Notes: generated from the sequence alone by a model not told the origin. Positions 1-7,130 are shown, numbered from the stretch's first letter. The stretch: DNA of 7,836 bases from Bacillota bacterium (GCA_009786175.1 WQTQ01000104.1:1-7836); one strand, 5' to 3'. Program-made: numbers and translations.

Positions 1-70
<70 letters not shown>

Positions 71-78
71 TGTCAACA

Positions 79-120
79 AAAAGCCTGTAATCATCACGAT
101 TGCAGGCTTTTATTTTTTTT
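79..120 (+). terminator. Intrinsic terminator after the tRNA
   Basis: A 14-bp stem (79-92 with 98-111, containing one G-U pair) closes a 5-nt loop ATCAC. It is followed directly by A and a run of eight T at 113-120. It lies 8 nt behind the tRNA and ends that transcript before the MerR promoter, so the cassette downstream needs its own promoter. Confidence 0.93.
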
Positions 121-142
121 GAAATTTATTTTCACAAAGGTC

Positions 143-174
143 TTGACTCTAACCCTAGGACTAGGGTTTATAAT
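143..174 (+). promoter_or_regulatory. MerR-type promoter and operator with stretched spacer
   Basis: The -35 box TTGACT is at 143-148 and the -10 box TATAAT at 169-174, giving a 20-bp spacer instead of 17. The spacer contains the perfect inverted repeat AACCCTAG-GA-CTAGGGTT (151-168), which ends directly against the -10 box. This is the known layout for MerR-family activators such as BmrR and MerR: the dimer binds the spacer palindrome and twists the DNA so that the two boxes align. The regulator gene starts 20 bp downstream, so positive autoregulation of the whole cassette is the natural inference. Confidence 0.92.
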
Positions 175-194
175 ATTATTAGGAGGTGGAGCAA

Positions 195-992
195 ATGGAA
201 AAATACCGTGCAATCCCAGATGGGTACATGCGAATCGGTGAAATGGCAAAGAAAGCAGGAACTAATATTAACACGCTACGGTACTACGACAAAGAGGGCT
301 TGCTGTCACCATCGTTAAGTAGTGAGGGCGGATATAGGCTTTATACCGACCAAGATATGGTCAAGTTAATTCAAATACAAACGATGAAAGAGTTAGGATT
401 CTCTCTTACCGAAATAAAAAAATACCTTGTATCTCTTGATACCCCCGACGATATGGTTGCCATGCTTACAGAGCATGAAATTGCTATTGAAAAGAGGGTA
501 GCAAATCTTTCCGAATCTTTGAGAGAACTAAAAGCCTTAAAAGCAGAAATCAAGCAAATGCAAACGATGGATTTTATGAAGTATATTTATATTCTCAAAA
601 ACCTGCAAATGAAGAACGAGAATTATTGGACTATTAAATATATGGATGATGACGTTCTTGAGCATTTTCGGAAACATTTTGAAGGTGACGAGGACGGTGC
701 CAAAGCTATGTTAAAAACCATGAATAGTTTTGGCACAGAAGTGGCAGAACTTCAAAAAGAGGGAGTGTCTCCCGAAAGTGAAAGAGGGCAACGCCTTGCG
801 AAAACTGTAATGGAGACAATGCTTGAAATTACAGATGGCAACATTGAGATAATGAACAAATTTGCTGAATCAATAGACAGAATATGCGATTTGGAGCATG
901 AGCGCAATGAAGAATATACGCTATACAATTATGTACGGGCGGCAGTAGACGCCTATATTAAATCAGGATATGGGGGAATGAAATTTGAGTAA
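195..992 (+). CDS. MerR-family transcriptional regulator with TipAS-like effector domain
   Basis: This is a 265-residue regulator. Residues 11-80 form the MerR winged helix-turn-helix (RIGEMAKKAG, then TLRYYDKEGLL and GGYRLY). Residues 85-125 are a likely dimerising coiled coil. Residues 140-260 are helical and resemble TipAS, the drug-binding part of TipAL-type regulators (EVAELQKEGVSPESERG, then a helix ending NYVRAAVDAYIKSGYG). I set the start at ATG 195 because AGGAGGTG (181-188) lies 6 nt before it. An in-frame GTG at 186 is part of that ribosome site and so is not the start. The gene is preceded by a self-type MerR operator and followed by a MATE pump, so it probably senses a toxic compound and activates efflux. 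The ligand cannot be told. It lacks the metal-binding cysteine pattern of CueR or MerR: only one Cys, C231, is present. Confidence 0.92.
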   Translation: MEKYRAIPDGYMRIGEMAKKAGTNINTLRYYDKEGLLSPSLSSEGGYRLYTDQDMVKLIQIQTMKELGFSLTEIKKYLVSLDTPDDMVAMLTEHEIAIEKRVANLSESLRELKALKAEIKQMQTMDFMKYIYILKNLQMKNENYWTIKYMDDDVLEHFRKHFEGDEDGAKAMLKTMNSFGTEVAELQKEGVSPESERGQRLAKTVMETMLEITDGNIEIMNKFAESIDRICDLEHERNEEYTLYNYVRAAVDAYIKSGYGGMKFE

Positions 993-1158
993 TGAACACT
1001 TATTGCTATGCCCTGTTTGCAAGGGCAAAACCCGGACAAAAGTAAATTGGGATACTGTACTGATAAATTTCCCTTTGTTCTGCCCAAAATGTAAACAAGA
1101 AACATTGGTAAATGTGCAACAGCAAAAAATATCCGTTATCAAAGTGCCAGCCGCATAG
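985..1158 (+). CDS. Small Cys-rich KTR-type zinc-ribbon protein
   Basis: This 57-residue protein overlaps the end of the regulator gene by 8 nt. It has two CPxC knuckles, CPVC (9-12) and CPKC (33-36), with KTRTK after the first and KQETLVNV after the second. That pattern matches the 'cysteine-rich KTR' family of short proteins common in Clostridia and their mobile elements. Their function is unknown; a four-cysteine Zn site is inferred. The start must be non-ATG: in this frame a TGA lies at 979-981 and there is no ATG before the first cysteine knuckle. TTG 985 has GGGGG at 972-976 about 8 nt upstream. The overlap suggests translational coupling to the regulator. It could be a cofactor of the MerR/MATE unit, or a passenger gene from a mobile element. 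Confidence 0.85.
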   Translation: MSNEHLLLCPVCKGKTRTKVNWDTVLINFPLFCPKCKQETLVNVQQQKISVIKVPAA

Positions 1159-1162
1159 ACGC

Positions 1163-1206
1163 AGAGCCGATAGCTTACGAAAATATCGTAGTTATCGGCT
1201 CTTTTT
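1163..1206 (+). terminator. Terminator-like hairpin between the KTR gene and the MATE gene
   Basis: The left arm 1163-1180 pairs with the right arm 1186-1202. There are ten contiguous pairs (AGAGCCGATA with TATCGGCTCT), then a one-base bulge and further pairs, around a 5-nt loop. A run of five T follows at 1202-1206. It starts 4 nt after the KTR stop codon and ends 41 nt before the MATE start. I see no convincing promoter between it and the MATE gene: only a TAAAAT at 1219-1224, without a -35 box. It may therefore be a leaky terminator or attenuator that sets the ratio of pump to regulator mRNA. Confidence 0.8.
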
Positions 1207-1247
1207 ATGAAACGAATGTAAAATCAAAACATATGGAGGAATTATCA

Positions 1248-2654
1248 ATGGATGAAAAAAAATTAGTCCACATGGACACGACACATGGAGAAAATGCCGC
1301 ACAAACGGCAGAAGAATCACAACTTAATAAGGAAATTACCTTTGGATTTCTTATGAAATACGCATTGCCAACCATGGTGGCATTGGTTGTTTTTAGTGGG
1401 TTTGGCTTGATAGACGGAATTTTTGCGTCACGGGGTATAAGCCCAGAGGCAATGGCGGCAATGACTGCATTTATGCCTGTTTTTGCACTTATGCCGGCTA
1501 TAGGGCTGCTTTTTGCAGGCGGCGGCAGCGCGGTTATCCTTAGGAAAGTTGGCATGGGGCATAACAATGAAGCAAGACGCAATTTTTCTTCAGTTCTGTT
1601 GACTGCATTTATCTTGCTGCTGTTAGTTCCCATTTTTGTAACAATATTTCCAACCGCTTTACTAAATCTGTTGGGTGTAAATAGTGTGGATTATGCTATA
1701 TATAACCTTGCGATAGCCTATTTGCGAATTGCCGCGTGGGCACTGCCGTTTATGGCAATCGGGCAAATATTCAACCAGTTTCTTATTGCAGACGGCAAAC
1801 CTAATCTTAGCATGATTATAAGCGTTTTAACTTCTGTTATCGGTGTGGTAATGAACTACATCGTTATATTCGTCTTTGAATGGGGAATGGAAGGCCTTGC
1901 ATGGACAACGATAGTTGGTACGGCGGCTCCTGCCTTTGTGCAGTTTTTTGTGTTTGCCAACAACAAAACCGGTGTACTACGTTTTGCACGACCCGGAATT
2001 GACATAAAAACATTTGGCAGAATTATTCTTATAGGATTGGCAGGCTTCATTCCTGCCACATTAGGGGCTTTCCTTTTCCTGCTAATGAACAGACTTGTAG
2101 CACAGAATTTAGAAATCGGTGCTTTTGGAATAGCCATTGCAGGGATAGTAATGGGGCTATTTAGTGTAATCACCCAACCTATAAACGGATATGTTCAAGG
2201 AATAGGGCCTATTATCAGCTACAATTACGGTAAAGCAGACCATGACAGACAGAAAAAACTTTTCAAATACAACTTCACAATCCTGGTGTTCATGCCTTTG
2301 CTCTTTTTGGCTGTGGGCAATATATTTGCCAACGTTCTTGTGGGAATATATGATTTCCCGGATTTTATCCACGACATGGCAGTACGGGGGCTGCGAATTA
2401 AATCTTTAACAATTATCTTTATGGGACTAAATATATTAGCAATAACACAGTTTGCCGCACTTTGTAAAGGCACAATTGCAACAATTCTATCCACATCACA
2501 AATGCTTTTGATTAACATTCCGCTATTAATAATTTTGCCACGCTTTTGGGATATAACAGGCGTATGGCTGGCAGCACCAATAACAAGCGCAACAATGATT
2601 TTTGCAACTATACCCTTGCTGTTTGGATTTGGTAGGAAGTATGGTTATCTATGA
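1248..2654 (+). CDS. MATE-family multidrug efflux pump (MepA/NorM-like)
   Basis: This 468-residue polytopic membrane protein has about 12 hydrophobic segments in two halves, roughly residues 35-230 and 255-460. It should export cationic or amphipathic drugs in exchange for Na+ or H+ across the cytoplasmic membrane. Family marks include the stretch DGIFASRG near 56-63, GGGSAVILRKVGMG (91-104) after helix 2, and QPINGYVQGIGPIISYNYGKA (310-330), which is the second-half loop typical of MATE proteins. Length is normal for the family. The start is ATG 1248, with GGAGGA (1235-1240) 7 nt upstream; an earlier in-frame ATG at 1233 abuts that ribosome site and would add five residues. It is the last gene of the MerR cassette, so induction by MerR is likely. 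Substrates cannot be inferred, so I give no gene symbol. It stops at TGA, which shows that TGA is a true stop codon here. Confidence 0.93.
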   Translation: MDEKKLVHMDTTHGENAAQTAEESQLNKEITFGFLMKYALPTMVALVVFSGFGLIDGIFASRGISPEAMAAMTAFMPVFALMPAIGLLFAGGGSAVILRKVGMGHNNEARRNFSSVLLTAFILLLLVPIFVTIFPTALLNLLGVNSVDYAIYNLAIAYLRIAAWALPFMAIGQIFNQFLIADGKPNLSMIISVLTSVIGVVMNYIVIFVFEWGMEGLAWTTIVGTAAPAFVQFFVFANNKTGVLRFARPGIDIKTFGRIILIGLAGFIPATLGAFLFLLMNRLVAQNLEIGAFGIAIAGIVMGLFSVITQPINGYVQGIGPIISYNYGKADHDRQKKLFKYNFTILVFMPLLFLAVGNIFANVLVGIYDFPDFIHDMAVRGLRIKSLTIIFMGLNILAITQFAALCKGTIATILSTSQMLLINIPLLIILPRFWDITGVWLAAPITSATMIFATIPLLFGFGRKYGYL

Positions 2655-2688
2655 ATTACAATTAATAATCCCGTCCCGCACAGCAGCC

Positions 2689-4833
2689 CTAAAATGTTGG
2701 CTCATATTCATAAGCCGTACCTTCAACAACTCTGTTGTAGCTAAACGCCCAACCTGCTTCCTGACGGCTTACCAGGGTAAGTACATCGCCGTTAATGGTA
2801 AATATCCAAAGCTCGTTGCGGATTACGCCTGCAGCAAGGTATCCGTGGCGGTCTATGCGCAATTCTGTACCGGTGGTAAACCAATTAAAGCTGATCATGC
2901 TGCGTGGAAAGCCCCTCTCGCCTGTTCCGTCGGCGTTAAAAATATAGATAAAACTATCGTCGTCATCCCATGTCCATGTTCCTGCGATAGGGCTTACATA
3001 CACAGTGTCTGCAAATAAACTGGCGGCGTAGCTTGCGGTAACAAACACGATACCGTTCGCGTTAAATGTACCGGAAGAAGATACGGCTACTGCAGTACGG
3101 CTGCCATCCCGGCTAATTACCACAGCCAAATTATTCGCGCCGTCCCACTCTACCGTGTAGCCATGAGCGTCTGCCACAGCCCGCAGAGATACAAAATCCA
3201 GGCCGTTAAAATTCATACGCGGCACAGATGCGAAAGGCATGGCCGGAGGCGGAGGCGGTGGCAGCGGTACCAATATTGGCTCTTCAAACTGTTCTGCGAA
3301 CATTTGCGCGAACAAAACTTCCAGGTCATCCATCCAGTCTTCATATGTGGGTAATGTTTCCCCATTAATTACTGCAAGTACCGTATCAAGGGCATCCATG
3401 CCCGGGGCATTGAGTATTTCGGGGATAATACCAAATTCTTCAATAGAGCGTCCGTTTGGGTCTATTGTATAACCCAAATCTATGCGGAACAGTATTCCCG
3501 TATTAGGTAGTGCTGCATAAGTATAAACCACACCGGTTACACCTGCCGTAGGCGAACCCACAACAGTGGCAAACCCGGTACCAAGGGCAAGGTTGGCCGC
3601 CATTTCCGACGCGGAAGCAGAGTCGCCGTCAACCAAAAGCCAAATATCCCCACGGAACGGTGTGCCGTCCTCTCTTGGGAAAATATCAACGGACCATACT
3701 GTTGCATAGTCCAAAAGATCAATATCTTCTTCGGCAAAAAAGGGCATGTTTCTGGCCTCTATAAACTCGGCAACAGGAAATACCCCATATAAATTACCGC
3801 CTGTCAGGCTTAGGGGCTCTTCGAATATATCAGCGGTTCTTTCGCTTGCTACATACAGCTCGAAATGGTAAAAAGAAATGACATCGTCTATAAGCATGGA
3901 AACAACATTTGTCTGGAAGGATTCAACCCACCCGCCGCCGTTTCCGCGGATATCAATAATAAGATGCTCGAAATCTTGAATTTCCTCGTAAAACGGAAAC
4001 AATGTTTCGCTGTCCAGGTTAATATTATTTAAAAAACTTGCAATATGGATGTAAGCTATACGGCCGGGTTCTAAGATGTACGTAGTTATATTGTTCGGGT
4101 CCATTCCGCCGGTTACATCGCCAATATCCACATAAAAATCAAATTCTGACGGGTCTATGCCGTAAAACCACAGTACCGCCGGGGTATTGTACAAGGCGTA
4201 GCGGTGTTGATGGAAATTGTTAGCGGCGCGAATAGTTCTTTCAAGCTCTTCCCTATTAGCCCCAAATGCCACGGCTTCTTCCCATTCATCTTCCGTTATT
4301 TCAATGCCATGGTATAAAATGTGCGCCACAGCAAAAAATGTTTGTTCTATAATAAACCCTAGCTGCGGCCCCATATGGCCAAGGCTGGCAAGGTCTATAT
4401 GCATGAGAAACAACGCACCAAACAGATAATCTGCCGCAATGTAAAGGGCATCGGTCTGCTCATTTTCCCATCGTTCCGGGTCCAGCAGTGACATAACAGA
4501 CGGCATGGAAACATTATCATAAATAGCTTCCCGCCATATGGCAAAATAATCTGCCGCGGTTACACCCAAACGCCTGTAAATTATGTTCCGGGTTGGTGCC
4601 ACATCTAATATTTTGGCAACTAAGTAATCGAAATCTGCCAGTGCAATTTCCATAGCTTCCGGGGTTAATTCAACCTCCCGTAACCCTGCCAGAATATTGA
4701 TTAATTCATCACCGGCCAAAAATGATGCAAAGCTTAGGCCGCCGTGCGACTCACCCGGCTGGGCGGCAAGGGCCATTGCCGGGGTAAAAACAATTACTAA
4801 AGCCAGTACAACTGCTAAAATCTTTTTTCTCAT
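2689..4833 (-). CDS. Secreted S41-family peptidase with copper-amine-oxidase-like and C-terminal beta domains
   Basis: The protein has 714 residues. Residues 1-24 are a signal peptide (MRKK, hydrophobic core, cleavage after ALAA), so it is exported. A helical N-terminal region runs to about 250. The S41 core is 258-490, with GRIAYIHI, DIRGNGGG (294-301), GDSASASE (403-410) and VVGSPTAGVTG (424-434). The nucleophile should be the middle Ser, S407. The dyad lysine of CtpA/Tsp would fall at V432, so it is absent. SLGHMG (H153) and IEEFG (E465/E466) are candidates for a Ser-His-Glu set as in CPAF or tricorn. A proline run (525-530) links to a copper-amine-oxidase-N-like repeat (543-573) and a beta-rich tail (617-700) of lipocalin-like look. 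No PDZ domain is seen. The ribosome site GGGAGG (4840-4845) lies 6 nt before ATG. Its substrate is unknown. Confidence 0.88.
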   Translation of the reverse strand: MRKKILAVVLALVIVFTPAMALAAQPGESHGGLSFASFLAGDELINILAGLREVELTPEAMEIALADFDYLVAKILDVAPTRNIIYRRLGVTAADYFAIWREAIYDNVSMPSVMSLLDPERWENEQTDALYIAADYLFGALFLMHIDLASLGHMGPQLGFIIEQTFFAVAHILYHGIEITEDEWEEAVAFGANREELERTIRAANNFHQHRYALYNTPAVLWFYGIDPSEFDFYVDIGDVTGGMDPNNITTYILEPGRIAYIHIASFLNNINLDSETLFPFYEEIQDFEHLIIDIRGNGGGWVESFQTNVVSMLIDDVISFYHFELYVASERTADIFEEPLSLTGGNLYGVFPVAEFIEARNMPFFAEEDIDLLDYATVWSVDIFPREDGTPFRGDIWLLVDGDSASASEMAANLALGTGFATVVGSPTAGVTGVVYTYAALPNTGILFRIDLGYTIDPNGRSIEEFGIIPEILNAPGMDALDTVLAVINGETLPTYEDWMDDLEVLFAQMFAEQFEEPILVPLPPPPPPAMPFASVPRMNFNGLDFVSLRAVADAHGYTVEWDGANNLAVVISRDGSRTAVAVSSSGTFNANGIVFVTASYAASLFADTVYVSPIAGTWTWDDDDSFIYIFNADGTGERGFPRSMISFNWFTTGTELRIDRHGYLAAGVIRNELWIFTINGDVLTLVSRQEAGWAFSYNRVVEGTAYEYEPTF

Positions 4834-4871
4834 AAAAATCCTCCCTCGGGGGTATTAGCGTGCAACTTAAT

Positions 4872-4898
4872 AGTATACCCGAAACGGCGATATAGCAA
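4872..4898 (-). promoter_or_regulatory. Possible promoter of the S41 peptidase gene
   Basis: On the - strand a good -10 box TATACT (4877 to 4872) is preceded by TTGCTA (4898 to 4893) as a poor -35 box. The spacer is 15 bp, shorter than ideal. It lies about 39 bp before the start codon, in the gap left after the decayed small gene. The -10 box is convincing, the -35 box less so. Confidence 0.4.
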
Positions 4899-4941
4899 GT
4901 TAAATAGCTGAATGTTTGAAATTTGTGCGATATTTCACGCC

Positions 4942-5235
4942 CTAGATATATCTGTTAATGGTTTCGTCGCACCAAATATGAGCTTCCACATATCGTTCCG
5001 GGCCGTGCGCGCCGTCATTGTTCCAGTGCTGGGGCAGCCCGTATTTATCGATGATTTTTAGTATTTCTTCGTAAGCGTGGCGGTCTTCCATGTATGAAAG
5101 GTGCCGGTTTGCGGATTAGACATTGGGCTTTGTTTCCTTGATGGTGTCAAGAACCGCTTTTACCTCGTCCATGGGCAAGTCCGATAAATTCTTAAAAGGG
5201 CCGATAGATTTATCAAAATAATGGTATAAATGCAT
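4942..5235 (-). pseudogene. Decayed small cytoplasmic protein gene with internal TAA
   Basis: Reading from ATG 5235 gives 39 residues (start MHLYHYFDKSIGPFKNLSDL), then TAA at 5118-5116, then 57 further residues in the same frame (SANRHLSYMEDRH...) to TAG at 4944-4942. Protein-like composition continues through the stop, so this is one gene with a nonsense codon; CAA or CAG (Gln) to TAA would explain it. From memory, the N-terminal part (LYHYFDK, GPF, NLSDLP) and the C-terminal part (KYGLPQ-W, DG, HGPERYVE, W) resemble the two ends of a longer uncharacterised clostridial protein. If so, a middle segment is also deleted near residue 53. That point is inference. The ATG lies 14 nt after the rlmN stop with a poor ribosome site (AAAGGGCGG), so it was probably the last gene of the xre-rlmN operon. 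Function unknown. Confidence 0.7.
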
Positions 5236-5249
5236 TTTTACCGCCCTTT

Positions 5250-6281
5250 CTATTTTTTCTGCGCCCTAAGCTGCCCGCAAGCCGCATCAACATCGCTGCC
5301 CAAACTGCGGCGGATGGTTGTTTGTATGCGGTTTTCCTGCAGGACTTCGGCAAAGGCCGCGGCTTCTTTACGAGCCGTCCCGGAAAAGCCGCCCCGTGCT
5401 TTGTTTACGGGGATTAAATTTACATGGCAGTTTATACCCCGTAGTAGTTTAGCTAAATCCTTCGCATGAAGCGGGCTGTCGTTTACGCCTTTTGCCAAGG
5501 CGTATTCAAATGTAAGGCGGCGGTTGGTAGTTTGCACATATTTTTTGCAAGCCTGCATAAGCTCATTAAGCGGATAGCGTTTGGCTATTGGCATTAGTTT
5601 TTGGCGCACTTCATCTGTAGCCCCGTGAAGTGAGATTGCCAACGTAATTTGCAGCTTTAATTCTGCAAGTTGTAGTATTTGCGGCACAAGGCCGCAGGTT
5701 GATAATGTGATGTGCCGCTGGCCAATGTTTATGCCCTCTGGGTGGGTTATCAACCGGATAAAACGTAGTGTAGCGTCGTAATTATCCAGTGGCTCGCCGC
5801 AACCCATTAGCACAACGCCCCCTACACGTTTGCAATCCTTTGCCGCGGCATAAACTTGGGCACATATTTCCCCGGCGGTTAAGTTACGTACAAGTCCGCC
5901 TTCTGCGGAAGCGCAAAAAGTACAGCCCATCCTGCACCCAGCCTGGGTAGACACGCACACGGTACTGCCGTGGTTGTACTCCATAAGAACGGACTCGATT
6001 AGGGTGCTGTCATAGAGAGCGAACAAGTATTTTTGCGTATGGTCGTTCTTAGATGTAAGTTTTTTTTCCTCACGGACGGTGGCAATGCGGTAGCCGGTGT
6101 CTAAGCGATCACGCATGACTTTTGGCAAATTGGCCATAGTCTCGAACGACTGCACATGCTTTTGATGAAGCCAGCCCCATACCTGTTTAGCGCGGTATTG
6201 GGGCTGTTCGATTTCTTTCATGATGCTTTCAAGTTCCACAGGGGTCATTGAAAGGATGTCGGGTTTTTCTACTGTTTCCAT
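5250..6281 (-). CDS. rlmN: Dual-specificity 23S rRNA (A2503-C2) / tRNA (A37-C2) methyltransferase RlmN
   Basis: This 343-residue radical-SAM enzyme puts a methyl group on C2 of A2503 in the peptidyl-transferase centre of 23S rRNA and, in studied bacteria, of A37 in some tRNAs. The [4Fe-4S] cluster cysteines are C116, C120 and C123 ([12 protein letters not shown]). The two mechanistic cysteines line up as C109 (TVCVSTQ) and C335 (DVDAACGQL), equivalent to E. coli C118 and C355. The GEPLDNYD motif follows at 162-169; it is preceded by MGC where MGM is common, a minor variant. ISLHGATDE (216-224) and [10 protein letters not shown] (290-299) are typical. Length is normal and all key residues are present. 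It overlaps the upstream xre gene by 13 nt, and its GAGGAG ribosome site lies inside xre, 5 nt before ATG, so translational coupling is likely. Confidence 0.97.
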   Translation of the reverse strand: METVEKPDILSMTPVELESIMKEIEQPQYRAKQVWGWLHQKHVQSFETMANLPKVMRDRLDTGYRIATVREEKKLTSKNDHTQKYLFALYDSTLIESVLMEYNHGSTVCVSTQAGCRMGCTFCASAEGGLVRNLTAGEICAQVYAAAKDCKRVGGVVLMGCGEPLDNYDATLRFIRLITHPEGINIGQRHITLSTCGLVPQILQLAELKLQITLAISLHGATDEVRQKLMPIAKRYPLNELMQACKKYVQTTNRRLTFEYALAKGVNDSPLHAKDLAKLLRGINCHVNLIPVNKARGGFSGTARKEAAAFAEVLQENRIQTTIRRSLGSDVDAACGQLRAQKK

Positions 6282-7027
6282 TGGATCTCCTCGGTTGTGT
6301 CACATTTGATGGTTGGGCTTGGCGGGCGCAGGTCGTGGATATCCGCTAATTTTTTCCGCCCTTTGAAAAACGGCAGCGCGTAACCCGCCACAACAAAGCC
6401 TATGCCAAGAAACAGTGCAGAAAACGCGAATAGCAAAAGCATGTCCCCATGGTGATGCCTAAGCATTCCCGGTACCCCGGCAAAACATATAACAACGATA
6501 CTTATGTTTGCCAGTTTCGCGCCAAACATTGAAACTGTAGGCACATAGGTTTTTCCGATAGATTCGGAAAATACAATAAGCGCGCCAAGTATTATTACTA
6601 CCAGGGCTGTGGGAAACAGCATATCGGATGTTTGCCTCCAAAGTGTGCCCGGTATACCGGCAACTATCATACCAATTATGCCAAAGATAACCATGCTGCC
6701 CCCTATTCTTTTGGGGGAATTTTTGCTGGGTTTTCCGCCGCTGCCCGTGGTCTTGTCCGGCTCAATTACTGCCCGGGCAATGGCACTTTCGTCGGCGGTA
6801 TTGGCGGTACTTTGGAATTTGTCCGCACTCACCCCATTTTTAAGCAGAAAATCCGTGGTCACTTTAAAAATTTCGCTAAGCTGCACCACATTGTCTACAT
6901 CCGGGATGCTCTCCCCTACTTCCCATTTGGAAATTGCCTGGCGGGACACCGCCATCATCGCGCTTAATTGCTCTTGAGACATGCCTTGCTGCTTGCGCAG
7001 GGCCTGAATTTTTTCGCCTAATGTCAT
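6269..7027 (-). CDS. XRE-family regulator anchored by four membrane helices
   Basis: The protein has 252 residues. Residues 4-62 are a complete XRE helix-turn-helix ([19 protein letters not shown], then [18 protein letters not shown]). A polar linker covers about 65-108. Four hydrophobic helices follow at about 110-129, 136-154, 173-189 and 195-221, ending in a basic cytoplasmic tail. The membrane part looks internally duplicated: [15 protein letters not shown] (123-137) matches [15 protein letters not shown] (183-197), each between two helices. XRE proteins with membrane tails are common in Firmicutes and are thought to respond to envelope or membrane signals; here the signal is unknown. The ribosome site AGGAGG (7043 to 7038) is 10 nt before ATG, slightly far, but the next start would break the HTH. 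It is the first gene of a unit with rlmN. A 16-bp palindrome covers its start codon. Confidence 0.88.
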   Translation of the reverse strand: MTLGEKIQALRKQQGMSQEQLSAMMAVSRQAISKWEVGESIPDVDNVVQLSEIFKVTTDFLLKNGVSADKFQSTANTADESAIARAVIEPDKTTGSGGKPSKNSPKRIGGSMVIFGIIGMIVAGIPGTLWRQTSDMLFPTALVVIILGALIVFSESIGKTYVPTVSMFGAKLANISIVVICFAGVPGMLRHHHGDMLLLFAFSALFLGIGFVVAGYALPFFKGRKKLADIHDLRPPSPTIKCDTTEEIQWKQ

Positions 7028-7038
7028 TATTTAATGAC
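7023..7038. promoter_or_regulatory. 16-bp perfect palindrome over the xre start codon
   Basis: GTCATTA-TT-TAATGAC is perfectly symmetrical, with a two-base centre. It spans the region from the ribosome site to the second codon of xre. The two-base centre is too tight for a good RNA hairpin, so a DNA site for a dimeric repressor is more likely. An autoregulatory XRE operator is the obvious hypothesis. Confidence 0.45.
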
Positions 7039-7102
7039 CTCCTTTTGCAGCCACAATACCGCTTTTATCGGTTGCGGTCTACCAAGCCGGGCTTGAAATT
7101 GG

Positions 7103-7129
7103 AAAAAAATTTCGCAACCGGCAGTTGCA
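7103..7129 (-). terminator. Weak intrinsic terminator behind the broken membrane protein gene
   Basis: On the - strand GCAAC (7128 to 7124) pairs with GTTGC (7118 to 7114) around a 5-nt loop. This is followed by GAAA-type bases and seven T at 7109-7103. The hairpin begins 3 nt after the TAA of the gene. The stem has only five or six pairs, so termination may be partial and xre may receive read-through. I see no clear promoter between this hairpin and xre. Confidence 0.55.
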
Positions 7130-7130
7130 T

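Noticed and set aside
186..194. GTG at 186 as the start of the MerR gene
   Set aside because: It lies within the AGGAGGTG ribosome site itself; ATG 195 has correct spacing from that site.
1233..1247. ATG at 1233 as the start of the MATE gene
   Set aside because: It runs straight into GGAGGA (1235-1240), which is the ribosome site for ATG 1248.
2655..2688. Bidirectional terminator between the convergent MATE and S41 genes
   Set aside because: No stem with a T-run on either strand is visible in these 34 bases.
2602..3018. A + strand open frame of 138 codons across the end of the MATE and S41 genes
   Set aside because: It is a shadow of two well-supported genes, with no ribosome site and no recognisable protein features.
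3240..3264. GGC/GGA-rich tract as a DNA tandem repeat
   Set aside because: It simply encodes the proline run of the S41 linker, with mixed codons and no longer repeat unit.
4917..4937. Inverted repeat TGAAAT...ATTTCA as a terminator of the rlmN unit
   Set aside because: It has only six weak pairs with a 9-nt loop and no T-run on the - strand.
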